From Clostridia bacterium (GTDB lineage Bacteria > Bacillota > Clostridia > TANB77 > CAG-508), in contig CAAGKK010000025.1 in the NCBI GenBank assembly GCA_900770385.1, positions 1 to 64,000 of the forward strand: 64,000 nt of DNA, written 5' to 3'. The position numbers and the translations under genes were made by a program. Shown piece by piece: positions 51,543 through 59,608 of the stretch. The notes below the pieces were generated by a model. It saw only the letters and a program-made list of their open reading frames with translations. It was not told the origin of the DNA and ran no database searches. Every line of letters starts with the position of its first letter. Position 1 is the first letter of the stretch.

Positions 51543-51836
51543 TTAAATGTTCAATGTGCAATATTTAGCACTTATCTTCCAAGGTTCTCCGTATTTTGTA
51601 TACATTGGAATTTCCTCATAAATTCCAGTTGTAGATGTATGCTTGTTTCGGTAATTGCCTTTTGCATAATACCACCCTTCCGGATATACGAGATTTTTTG
51701 GTTCCTCTGTAACCAAAATCATTCCCCAAAGATAGTCATTTCTCAATTCAACTTTTCCGGGGTTAAGCCCCTTCAATGCTGAAATTGCCACGCTCAAAGG
51801 CATGTCACACATTTTAACACTTTTTATTTCTGCCAT
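51543..51836 (-). CDS. Small orphan protein of 97 residues, atypical composition
   Basis: I do not recognise this protein. It is 97 residues with no signal peptide or membrane helix and a fairly aromatic, soluble sequence (WGMILVTEEPKNLVYPEGWY, EEIPMYTKYGEPWKISAKYC). Translation signals are AAGGAGG about 11 bases before ATG, and it has its own promoter 90 bp upstream, giving a leader of about 85 nt. Hand count gives about 37% GC, like the 66-codon orphan at 2.6 kb and above the neighbours. It lies between rlmH and a tRNA-Arg gene, a common site for acquired DNA. Confidence 0.72.
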   Translation of the reverse strand: MAEIKSVKMCDMPLSVAISALKGLNPGKVELRNDYLWGMILVTEEPKNLVYPEGWYYAKGNYRNKHTSTTGIYEEIPMYTKYGEPWKISAKYCTLNI

Positions 51837-51928
51837 TTTTTTATAAGCCTCCTTATTTTTTTGCTATGGCATTCAACTTTATCAGAACAAATAATTACTT
51901 AATGTTCTTAATACAAGTTGATGTGTTA

Positions 51929-51957
51929 ATTATATCATATTTTATATCAAAAGGCAA
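51929..51957 (-). promoter_or_regulatory. Promoter of the 97-residue orphan
   Basis: TTGCCT and perfect TATAAT with a 17-bp spacer on the minus strand. The leader of about 85 nt before the ATG shows no recognisable riboswitch. Confidence 0.7.
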
Positions 51958-52041
51958 TTATGTAAATTTCTTCATACCACCCATGTTGTCACAAAACCTG
52001 GCAACCTCCTTTTCGAATCCCTCTCATATATTTCTAAAAAT

Positions 52042-52076
52042 AAAAAAAAGAGGTAGATTTTTATTCATCTACTTCT
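52042..52076 (-). terminator. Terminator of tRNA-Arg(ACG)
   Basis: An 11-bp stem (aagaggtagat / atctacttctt, one G-T pair) just after the CCA end, followed by eight T on the minus strand. Confidence 0.8.
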
Positions 52077-52153
52077 TGGTGCGCCTGGAGGGATTCGAAC
52101 CCCCGATCTTCCGGTTCGTAGCCGAACGCTTTATCCAGCTAAGCTACAAGCGC
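52077..52153 (-). tRNA. tRNA-Arg (anticodon ACG)
   Basis: Cloverleaf on the minus strand: acceptor GCGCTTG/CAGGCGC, anticodon stem TTCGG/CCGGA with loop CTACGAA (anticodon ACG), T-loop GGTTCGAATCC, discriminator A, CCA encoded. A34 is the target of TadA, whose gene is also in the window. Confidence 0.95.
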
Positions 52154-52209
52154 ATATATGTATTATACATTTATTTTTGTATAAAATCAACATTTTTCTA
52201 AAAAAGTTC

Positions 52210-52238
52210 TTGCAAAACATAAAAAAATATGCTATATT
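52210..52238 (+). promoter_or_regulatory. Promoter of tRNA-Pro
   Basis: TTGCAA and TATATT, 17 bp apart, ending 19 bp before the mature tRNA 5' end. Confidence 0.65.
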
Positions 52239-52257
52239 ATATAGGCAGTTTAAAAAA

Positions 52258-52333
52258 CGAGGTGTAGCGCAGTTGGTAGCGCGCGTGGTTTGGGACCATG
52301 AGGTCGCAGGTTCGATCCCTGTCACCTCGACCA
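52258..52333 (+). tRNA. tRNA-Pro (anticodon TGG)
   Basis: Cloverleaf: acceptor CGAGGTG/CACCTCG, D-arm GCGC...GCGC, anticodon stem CGTGG/CCATG with loop TTTGGGA (anticodon TGG), T-loop GGTTCGATCCC, discriminator A and encoded CCA. Confidence 0.96.
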
Positions 52334-52340
52334 TATTTAA

Positions 52341-52372
52341 GCAGTAATTCTTAGAAATTACTGCATTTTTTT
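52341..52372 (+). terminator. Terminator of tRNA-Pro
   Basis: A 9-bp stem (gcagtaatt / aattactgc) followed by seven T, eight bases after CCA. Confidence 0.88.
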
Positions 52373-52420
52373 ATTTGTATTGAATATAAATTTATATAAT
52401 ACAAAAAAGAGGTGTATAAT

Positions 52421-53695
52421 ATGGAAACTTTAAGATTTGGTTCTTCTGGTCCAATTGTGGAATTACTGCAAAGTACTTTAAAAAAATTGGGCTTTTTTTT
52501 CAATAAGATTGATGGAATTTTTAAAACTAATACAGAAAATGCTGTAAAACTTTTTCAAAGTAATTTTGGTTTAATATCTGATGGAGTTGTTGGTAAAGAA
52601 ACATGGAATGCATTACTTCCATACATATATGGATATACTATTTATTCTATAAATCCTGGTGATACTGTTTTTTCCATAGCTCAAAAATTTAATACAACAA
52701 TTAATAGGATAATTGTTGCAAATCCTAATATTGTTCCTAATAAACTTAATCCACAAGATAAAATTATTGTTCCGTTTGGAAATATTGTTCCAACAAATAT
52801 AAGTTATAGCTATTCTATTTTAACTCTAAATATTAATGCCTTAAAAAAAATATATCCTTTTTTAGAGATCACGCTTATTGGAAATAGTGTTCTAGAAAAA
52901 ACTATTCCATGCATTAAAATAGGAACTGGTAAAAAGGAAGTTTTTTATAATGCTTCTTTTCATGCAAATGAATGGATTACTACCCCTTTACTAATGAAAT
53001 TTTTAGAAAATTATTGTTTAGCTTACACAAATAATTCTACAATAAATAAATATAATGCAAGAAATTTATTTAATAATACCAGCTTATATATTGTTCCCAT
53101 GGTAAATCCTGACGGTGTAGATTTAGTCACTGGAGATATAAAAATTAATACTATCAACTATATAAAAGCTAAAAAAATATCCGAAAATTATCCTTCAATT
53201 CCATTTCCTTCTGGTTGGAAAGCAAATATTGATGGGATAGATTTAAATTTGCAGTTTCCTGCTGACTGGGAACAGGCAAGACAAATTAAATTTTCTCAAG
53301 GTTTTACTTCCCCTGCACCACGAGATTTTGTTGGAAGCAGACCTTTAGTTGCAAAAGAAGCTTTAAATATTTATAATTTTACTATTTCTCATAATTTTAG
53401 TTTAATAATTGCTTATCATACGCAAGGGCAAGAAATATATTGGCAATTTCAAAATTATGCCTCTGAAAGAGCTCTTGCTATTGGCCAACAATTTTCAAAT
53501 GTTAGTGGCTATCTTTTAGCAGAAACTCCATATAATTCTAGCTTTGCTGGATATAAAGATTGGTTTTTGCAGCAATACAGAAGACCTGGTTATACCATAG
53601 AAGCAGGAATTGGAACAAATCCGCTTCCACTTTCTCAATTTGATAAAATTTATGCTGATAATATAGGAATATTAGTCTTAGGAGCAGTTTTATAA
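52421..53695 (+). CDS. M14 peptidoglycan peptidase with binding domains (EndoI-like)
   Basis: A zinc carboxypeptidase acting on wall peptides, probably a gamma-D-glutamyl-diamino acid endopeptidase. The 424-residue protein has three domains. First, a peptidoglycan-binding domain (about 3-68, LLQSTLKKLGFFFNKIDGIF). Second, a LysM module (about 74-122, YSINPGDTVFSIAQKFNTTI). Third, an M14 domain (about 130-424) with zinc ligands in NASFHANEWITTPLL (HxxE) and IIAYHTQGQEIYWQF, and the catalytic Glu in GYTIEAGIGTNPLPLSQFD. No signal peptide is visible, as in sporulation endopeptidase I. ATG 52421 is chosen over a GTG overlapping the ribosome site. Confidence 0.9.
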   Translation: METLRFGSSGPIVELLQSTLKKLGFFFNKIDGIFKTNTENAVKLFQSNFGLISDGVVGKETWNALLPYIYGYTIYSINPGDTVFSIAQKFNTTINRIIVANPNIVPNKLNPQDKIIVPFGNIVPTNISYSYSILTLNINALKKIYPFLEITLIGNSVLEKTIPCIKIGTGKKEVFYNASFHANEWITTPLLMKFLENYCLAYTNNSTINKYNARNLFNNTSLYIVPMVNPDGVDLVTGDIKINTINYIKAKKISENYPSIPFPSGWKANIDGIDLNLQFPADWEQARQIKFSQGFTSPAPRDFVGSRPLVAKEALNIYNFTISHNFSLIIAYHTQGQEIYWQFQNYASERALAIGQQFSNVSGYLLAETPYNSSFAGYKDWFLQQYRRPGYTIEAGIGTNPLPLSQFDKIYADNIGILVLGAVL

Positions 53696-53770
53696 TCTTG
53701 CTCCTTTTTACTTATTAATCCATGTATATTTATCTTTTTATTGCGAATAATAAATTTAGGTGGTGATAAT

Positions 53771-53944
53771 ATGACAAGTAAAGAGCTTTTATATGTTGAA
53801 GATGCTTTAGGGCACGAACAATTTATGAAAAGTTGCAGTAAGAAAACTTCTGAACAACTTACTGATGCAAATCTTTCTAATTATATGAAAGAATTAGAAC
53901 AAACACATAATGAAATTTTTAATAAGTTCTTAAATTTATTATAG
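53771..53944 (+). CDS. Small spore coat-related protein (CotF partner)
   Basis: 57 residues, starting MTSKELLYVEDALGHEQFMK, then helical (LTDANLSNYMKELEQTHNEI). This matches the N-terminal half of the CotF/YhcN-like coat families that Clostridia encode as pairs of short genes. It is followed after 8 bp by the second coat gene. ATG 53771 has GGTGG upstream; the longer frame begins before this site. Role in the spore coat is inferred from the family. Confidence 0.78.
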   Translation: MTSKELLYVEDALGHEQFMKSCSKKTSEQLTDANLSNYMKELEQTHNEIFNKFLNLL

Positions 53945-53952
53945 GAGGAAAT

Positions 53953-54198
53953 ATGGAAGACAAAAATTTAATGGAAAACGAATTATTAGTTATAAAAGGG
54001 GTCTGTGATTTATATCTTCATGGTACAATTGAATCATCAACTGCAGAAGTGCACGAAGCATTTAAATGTGCTTTAAATGAATCTTTAAATATTCAAAATA
54101 AAATATTTAATTTAATGTCAGAAAAAGGTTGGTATAATATACCTACTGTAGAACAAAATAAAATAGACCTAGTTAAACAAAAATTTATCAATGGATAG
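53953..54198 (+). CDS. cotF: CotF family spore coat protein
   Basis: 81 residues of the PF07875 type: ENELLVIKGVCDLYLHGTIE, SSTAEVHEAFKCALNESLNI and LMSEKGWYNIPTVEQNKIDL are the family's four-helix signature. These proteins coat the endospore. The ribosome site AGGAGG overlaps the end of the preceding small gene, so the two are coupled. Proximity of the M14 peptidase suggests a late-sporulation group (inference). Confidence 0.9.
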   Translation: MEDKNLMENELLVIKGVCDLYLHGTIESSTAEVHEAFKCALNESLNIQNKIFNLMSEKGWYNIPTVEQNKIDLVKQKFING

Positions 54199-54224
54199 GA
54201 TTTTTCCTATCCATTATTTTTTTC
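54190..54224. terminator. Bidirectional terminator after the coat genes
   Basis: An 11-bp stem (aatggatagga / tcctatccatt) with a 4-base loop, followed by T on the plus strand and reading into the end of the HtrA gene on the other. Confidence 0.85.
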
Positions 54225-55295
54225 TGTTAATTCAACATTTACTTCTATCTCTTTTCCGTTTCTTTCTATTGTTAAACTTACTTTGTCTTTTGGCTTTTTA
54301 TAATAAATATACTCTTGTAAATCAATCATTTTATTTATTTCTATATTGTCTATTTTCTTTATAATATCTCCTTGCTGTAAATTACTTTCATACGCCGGAC
54401 TATCCTCATATATTTTTTCTATACATATCCCATTTTTATTATTTGTGTTTTCAGCATATGGACTATTTAAATTGTCATATGCTACTACTCCTAAATATGC
54501 TTCTTCAAAATTTCCTGTTGTATCTAATTTTTCTATAATTGGTTTTACAATATTAATAGGAATTGCAAATCCCATACTATCTGCAGATGTTATTTTTATA
54601 GAATTAATACCTATTACTTTTCCATTTTCATTTATTAAAGGTCCTCCACTATTTCCTGGGTTGATTGTTGCATCTGTTTGTATTAAATTTGACATATAAA
54701 CATATTCGTTTTCTTCTTGAAATTTTACAGTCCTATTCAATGCACTAATAATTCCTGAAGTTACCGTTCTTTGAAATTCATATCCAATTGGATTTCCTAT
54801 AGCATATACATTCTCACCAATTTTTATTTCACTAGAATTACCTAATTCTGCACACTTATCAAATGTCTTTTCAGCCTTTATTATTGATAAATCATATTCT
54901 CTATTTGTCCATATTACTTTTGACTTTACTACTTCTCCACTTTGCAAAGTTATATAACATGTTTTATCTCCTGAAACATGTTCATTGGTTAATATATAAC
55001 CTTTTTTAGACACTATTATACCAGTTCCCAATCCTAATTCTTCGGATGCATTCATTAGAAAAATAGAACTTCCTGTATTTTTTAATTTTGAAACTCCTAT
55101 TACACTTTTAAATCCTGTTTCCAAAATGTCTGTAATAGAATTGTTATTTATATCATTTTTCTTATCTGTTGTAATATCCGCTTCTGTAATTGGTGTTTTT
55201 ATACTTATATAAAATTGATATATAAAAATAGCAATAAAAATAATTAAAAATAATTTTAATATTTTTTTTATAATATAAATCGCTTTCTTTTTCAC
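54207..55295 (-). CDS. HtrA/DegP-type serine protease
   Basis: An envelope quality-control protease. The 362-residue protein has an N-terminal membrane anchor (about 10-28), a trypsin-like domain with the triad GYILTNEHVSGDKTC (His), NREYDLSIIKAEKT (Asp) and TINPGNSGGPLINENGKVIG (Ser), and a C-terminal PDZ domain (about 270-360; EAYLGVVAYDNLNSPYAEN, DSPAYESNLQQGDIIKKIDN). One PDZ domain and a membrane anchor is the usual Firmicute form. It stands alone on its strand. Confidence 0.94.
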   Translation of the reverse strand: MKKKAIYIIKKILKLFLIIFIAIFIYQFYISIKTPITEADITTDKKNDINNNSITDILETGFKSVIGVSKLKNTGSSIFLMNASEELGLGTGIIVSKKGYILTNEHVSGDKTCYITLQSGEVVKSKVIWTNREYDLSIIKAEKTFDKCAELGNSSEIKIGENVYAIGNPIGYEFQRTVTSGIISALNRTVKFQEENEYVYMSNLIQTDATINPGNSGGPLINENGKVIGINSIKITSADSMGFAIPINIVKPIIEKLDTTGNFEEAYLGVVAYDNLNSPYAENTNNKNGICIEKIYEDSPAYESNLQQGDIIKKIDNIEINKMIDLQEYIYYKKPKDKVSLTIERNGKEIEVNVELTEKNNG

Positions 55296-55374
55296 TTTAT
55301 CACCCGTTTTAATATTTTAACCAAATATTGTAATTTTATTTTATTTTTATCATAAATTTAAATATGGTGGTAAA

Positions 55375-56374
55375 ATGTTTAATTCTTTATTTGTTTTAAT
55401 TGGGACATTTGTTGGTGCAGGTTTTGCATCACGGAAATGAAATATTTAATTTTTTTACTATTTTTAATTTTAATGGATTTTTATCTGTTTTTATTTTTAG
55501 TTTTTTAATGTTTTTTTCAGTTTTTAAAATTTTAAATATAAGATTAAAATATAATATTAATAGTTACTCAGATTTTATTGCTTTTTTAGATAATAAATTT
55601 AATTTTTTTAATTCTAATTTATTTTTATTTATTATTGATTTATTTTTGGCAATTACATTTTATATTATGCTAGTAGGTTTTTCTACTTTATTTAGTTATC
55701 AATTTGGTATATATAAAATAATTCCAACATTAATAATAATTATTATTTGTTATAATATTTTTAAAAATAATAATTTAAAATTTATTTATATAATTAACAC
55801 AATTTTAATCCCTATTTTAATTATTTTTTTAGCCTTTTTATGCTTAAGTAATATAAATTTTAATTCAATAAATATTTATTATAATTATAATAATATCTTT
55901 TATGCTATATTTAAAGGTATTTTGTATTTCAGTTATAATAGTTTAATTGTTTTTCCTATTTTATTTACTGTAAAAATAAAAAATAATAAGAATAATTTTT
56001 TATTATCTTTATTTTTTTCTTCTATTATTTTATTATTAACTTTTCTTCTTAATATGCTGCTTTTGAGCTTTTTTGAAAATATCAAAAATTTAGAGTTACC
56101 TATACTTGCCATTTGTAATTTAAAAAATAAGTGGTATACCTTTTTTTATTTTTTTATTGTTCAATCAGCTATATTAACTACTATGTTTTCTGCTGGTTTT
56201 TCTTTTATTAATAATATAAAATTAAAAAACAAAAAAAATACTTTAATTATTTTTTTATTATTTTCATTTGTTTTTATTATATTTTCATTTTCTAGTTTAA
56301 TTAATTTTTTATATCCTTTTTTCGGATTACTTGGGCTATCTCAAATATTTTTAATATTATTAAATAAGTATTGA
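55375..56374 (+). pseudogene. YkvI-type membrane permease, interrupted by a one-base frameshift
   Basis: The first frame (ATG 55375) reads MFNSLFVLIGTFVGAGFAS then RK and TGA at 55438. The next frame carries on at once with EIFNFFTIFNFNGFLSVFIF and eight further helices to 56374. The joined protein would match the YkvI family start GTxVGAGFASGKEI. One extra base at about 55432-55438 explains it; dropping a C there gives GAGFASGNEI. Total about 332 residues, nine or ten membrane helices. It could be inactive, a sequencing error or frameshift-expressed. Downstream DUF5711 and cvpA follow on the same strand. Confidence 0.8.
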
Positions 56375-56428
56375 AAATTTTAAGTAAAACTGGTATAAAT
56401 ACATTATAAGAAATATAGAGAGGTATTT

Positions 56429-57613
56429 ATGTCTGTTTTACAATTTTCAAATAATAATAACTTTAATATTAAAGAAAAATTAAATAAAAAAAACATAATA
56501 ATTGCAATTATAATATTAATTTTGCTTTTATTAATTTTACTTTACTTTTTTATTCCTAATTTTAGAAATTTTATTACCTTATATGTTTTCAGGAAACAAG
56601 ATTCACAAGATAAATTAAATACTATTTCTTTAAGCGAAAATGAATCTTCATACGCATATGCATATGATAAATATATCACTGTTTTAAATAAAAGCACATT
56701 ATACACTTATAATGCTTCTGGAAATACTGTTTCTGAACAAGATGTAAATATATCTACACCAATATATTCTTCTAATAATCGTTTTTTGGCCATCGCAGAA
56801 AAGTATGGAAATTCTATATATTTAGTTTCTGGATCAAACATTATATGGCAAACAAATATTGAAGGAAATATTTCAAAAATAAAGGTCAACAATAATGGAT
56901 ATGTTTCTGTTATTATAACTGGTACAAGCTATAAATCTATTATTATATTATTTGATTCTAAAGGAAAAGAATTGTTTAAAACATACTTATCTAATACTAT
57001 AGCAATAGATACAGATATATCAAATGATAATAAATATCTTTCAGTTGCAGAGGTTGATTATTCAGGTTCTTTAATAAAATCAATGGTAAAAACTATTTCT
57101 ATAGAAAAAGCAAAATCTGACCCAACAAATTCTGTTATATATACTTTTACCAGTGAAGACAATAATTTAATAACAGCTATTAAATATCAAAATAAAAATT
57201 TAATTACTTGTTTTTATAATGACTCAATTCATACCTTAAATGTAACAGATGAAATAGATAACAAATTAATAACATTTGATAAACAAACTCAGTTTGCAGA
57301 TATAAATTTAAAAAATAATTTTGTTTATTGTACAAATAAATCTTCTGGTTTTTCAAGTACAACCGATGTCATTATTTGTAATTGTCAAAACACTTCTAAT
57401 ACTTCTGTTTACAATTTAAAAGGAAGTATTAAATCATTATATGCTTATAATGAAAAATTAGCTGTTAATTTAGGTTCAGAAATTCACTTTATTGGTTTAA
57501 ATGGCTGGCTTATAAAGAAGTATAATTCTTCTAATGAAATTAACTCTATAATTTTAGGAGACAGCCTAGCTGGTATTATTTATAAAGATAAAATTGAAAT
57601 AGTACAATTTTAA
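56429..57613 (+). CDS. DUF5711 family protein, membrane-anchored beta-propeller-like
   Basis: 394 residues: an N-terminal helix (about 25-44, IIIAIIILILLLLILLYFFI) followed by an exported, repetitive beta-strand domain with segments such as SYAYAYDKYITVLNKSTLYT, GNSIYLVSGSNIIWQTNIEG and SVIITGTSYKSIIILFDSKG. It has the spacing of WD/PQQ-like blades. This fits DUF5711, whose function is not known. AGAGG ribosome site. It precedes cvpA by 17 bp, so the two are probably cotranscribed. Confidence 0.8.
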   Translation: MSVLQFSNNNNFNIKEKLNKKNIIIAIIILILLLLILLYFFIPNFRNFITLYVFRKQDSQDKLNTISLSENESSYAYAYDKYITVLNKSTLYTYNASGNTVSEQDVNISTPIYSSNNRFLAIAEKYGNSIYLVSGSNIIWQTNIEGNISKIKVNNNGYVSVIITGTSYKSIIILFDSKGKELFKTYLSNTIAIDTDISNDNKYLSVAEVDYSGSLIKSMVKTISIEKAKSDPTNSVIYTFTSEDNNLITAIKYQNKNLITCFYNDSIHTLNVTDEIDNKLITFDKQTQFADINLKNNFVYCTNKSSGFSSTTDVIICNCQNTSNTSVYNLKGSIKSLYAYNEKLAVNLGSEIHFIGLNGWLIKKYNSSNEINSIILGDSLAGIIYKDKIEIVQF

Positions 57614-57630
57614 TAATAGGAGGTTTTATT

Positions 57631-58239
57631 ATGAATTTTATAATAGACTTATGTATATTAATAATAATTGCCTTATCTACTTTTATTGGTTTTAAAAAAG
57701 GTTTTATAAAAGTAGCTTTCAGACTTATTAGTTTTATTCTAGCTCTTATAATTGCTTTAGTTTTATACAAACCTGTTTCAAATTTTATTAATAATTATAC
57801 CCCTATTCCAAACAAAATAGAGTCTAAAATAGAATCTAGAATTTCATCTTCTAATAAAGAGGAAACAAATAATTTAGTTGCAAATTATTATAAAAATATT
57901 AGAAATATTTCTACTAATGTAATTGCTAAAAATATTACAAATAGTATTGTTAATATTTCTTCTATCCTAATAGTATTTTTATTAAGTAGACTACTCTTAA
58001 TGTTCTTAAGGCTTTCAACAGATTTAATTGCCAAATTACCATTAATTAAGCAATTTAATCATATTGGTGGATTTATTTATGGTTTATTGGCTGGATTTTT
58101 TATAATATATTTAATTTTTACTATCATTACACTTTTGGCACCTATTATAGATTTAAATAATATTATAAAATTAATTAATTCATCTATTATTGCTAATATT
58201 ATGTATAATAATAATATTCTATTTATGTTTTTCGTTTAA
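57631..58239 (+). CDS. CvpA family membrane protein
   Basis: 202 residues with four membrane helices: about 2-24, 30-50, about 105-128 and 150-175. The N terminus IDLCILIIIALSTFIGFKKG and the glycine loop NHIGGFIYGLLAGFFIIYLI are typical of CvpA (colicin V production) proteins. In Firmicutes the role is unclear; links to envelope processes are proposed. It follows the DUF5711 gene by 17 bp and precedes an LCP protein. Confidence 0.85.
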   Translation: MNFIIDLCILIIIALSTFIGFKKGFIKVAFRLISFILALIIALVLYKPVSNFINNYTPIPNKIESKIESRISSSNKEETNNLVANYYKNIRNISTNVIAKNITNSIVNISSILIVFLLSRLLLMFLRLSTDLIAKLPLIKQFNHIGGFIYGLLAGFFIIYLIFTIITLLAPIIDLNNIIKLINSSIIANIMYNNNILFMFFV

Positions 58240-58306
58240 TTAATATTGATAATTTTTATGTCTTTTGTTATACTAAAAGGCATAAATATATTTTAGGAGA
58301 AAAAAA

Positions 58307-59575
58307 TTGGGTAAACAAATGTCGAAAAATAATAAAAAAGTTAGAAAGAAGACTAAAAAGAAAAGTCATTTTCTTAGAAATTTTTTATTGTTACTTCTAA
58401 TTATTATATTAATAATTGCCGGGTATTTTACTTTTGGTACAATAAAAAATGGTGGTGGTATAAAAGGTTTTCTATCCACAGTTCTAGGAGAGTCAAAAGA
58501 AGAACTTGAAAACTTAGACCCTATATCGTTTTTAATATTAGGTAGTAGTCAAAATTTGACTGATACTATAATGGTTGCAAAATATAATCCACAAACTCAA
58601 AAAGCATACTTAGTATCTATTCCAAGAGACACTTTTGTTGGAAATTCTAAAAATTCAGCAACTGCCAGTGATAAAATTAATTCTTTATACCAAGGAAAAT
58701 ATCCAGAAAAAACACTGGCTGCTGTAAATAAAATAACTGGACTTAATATAAAAAACTATGTTGTAGTTGATACTGAAGCATTAAAAGCTTTAGTCGATGC
58801 AATTGGTGGAGTATATTTTGATGTTCCAATAGATATGAAATACACTGATAAAAAACAAGATTTATATATTGACCTAAAAAAAGGATATCAGCTTTTAGAT
58901 GGAAATAAAGCAGAGCAAGTTGTAAGATTTAGACATAATCAAGATGGATCAACTTATTCTGCTGAGTATGGAGATAATGATATAGGAAGAATGAAAACTC
59001 AAAGAAACTTCCTTAAAGCTGTTATTAAAAAAACTTTATCTTTAGGAAACATAACTAAAATTAAAGAATTTTTAGATATATCTAAAAAATATGTAAAAAC
59101 AAATATGTCTTTTGATTTATTAAAAAAATATATTCCTTGTGCAGTTAATTTTGATATAGATAATTTAGAAACTGGCTCATTACCAGGCTCTCCTGAAAAA
59201 TGTAACAAAGTTTGGTTATTTGTTCATAATTCAAAAAAAGTAACTGAACATTTTAATGAATTAAATCAAAACTTATTGGGAGACTCAACTTCAGAAAAAG
59301 AAGATGCGTCAGAAATAAAAATAGAACTTTTAAATGGTTCTGGAAAAAGTTCTAATTTAACAAAAATAACAAAACTTTTAAAAGATTCTGGATATGTAGT
59401 TTCAAAAGTTGGTAATACTAATTCAGCTTCAAAAACTTCTATAATTAATAAAAATAATGTTTCAAATAAAGTTCTAAATAATATTAAAGAAATAATTGGA
59501 GCTGGTTATATTACAACAACTGCATCTGAATCACAAGTTGATTTAACTATAATTATCGGTAAAGATATAAAATAA
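58307..59575 (+). CDS. LytR-CpsA-Psr family wall polymer ligase
   Basis: LCP enzymes attach teichoic acid or capsule to peptidoglycan. The 422-residue protein has a basic N terminus, a membrane helix (about 23-45), and the LCP domain (about 60-290) with SFLILGSSQNLTDTIMVAKY, VSIPRDTFVGNS (Arg/Asp), KINSLYQGKYPEKTL, FRHNQDGSTYSAEYGDNDIG and GRMKTQRNFLKAVIKKTLS. A LytR_C domain (about 330-422; EIKIELLNGSGKSSNLTKIT) follows. TTG at 58307 is used because AGGAG lies seven bases before; the ATG at 58319 is too far. Confidence 0.93.
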   Translation: MGKQMSKNNKKVRKKTKKKSHFLRNFLLLLLIIILIIAGYFTFGTIKNGGGIKGFLSTVLGESKEELENLDPISFLILGSSQNLTDTIMVAKYNPQTQKAYLVSIPRDTFVGNSKNSATASDKINSLYQGKYPEKTLAAVNKITGLNIKNYVVVDTEALKALVDAIGGVYFDVPIDMKYTDKKQDLYIDLKKGYQLLDGNKAEQVVRFRHNQDGSTYSAEYGDNDIGRMKTQRNFLKAVIKKTLSLGNITKIKEFLDISKKYVKTNMSFDLLKKYIPCAVNFDIDNLETGSLPGSPEKCNKVWLFVHNSKKVTEHFNELNQNLLGDSTSEKEDASEIKIELLNGSGKSSNLTKITKLLKDSGYVVSKVGNTNSASKTSIINKNNVSNKVLNNIKEIIGAGYITTTASESQVDLTIIIGKDIK

Positions 59576-59604
59576 AAAAATGGAGTATAACTCCATTTTT
59601 TTAT
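59572..59604. terminator. Bidirectional terminator between the LCP and dacF genes
   Basis: A 12-bp stem (aaaaaaatggag / ctccattttttt) with a 5-base loop, A and T runs on both sides. Confidence 0.88.
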
Positions 59605-59608
59605 TGAT

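Noticed and set aside
51837..51922. Possible riboswitch in the long leader of the 97-residue orphan
   Set aside because: No conserved riboswitch core could be recognised by eye; only an AT-rich leader.
51866..52201. Plus-strand frame of 111 codons ending through tRNA-Arg
   Set aside because: It contains the antisense of tRNA-Arg (LEGFEPPIFRFVAERF), a known false call.
52131..52334. Minus-strand frame starting MVEVTGIEPATSWS
   Set aside because: This is the familiar false protein read from the antisense strand of tRNA-Pro.
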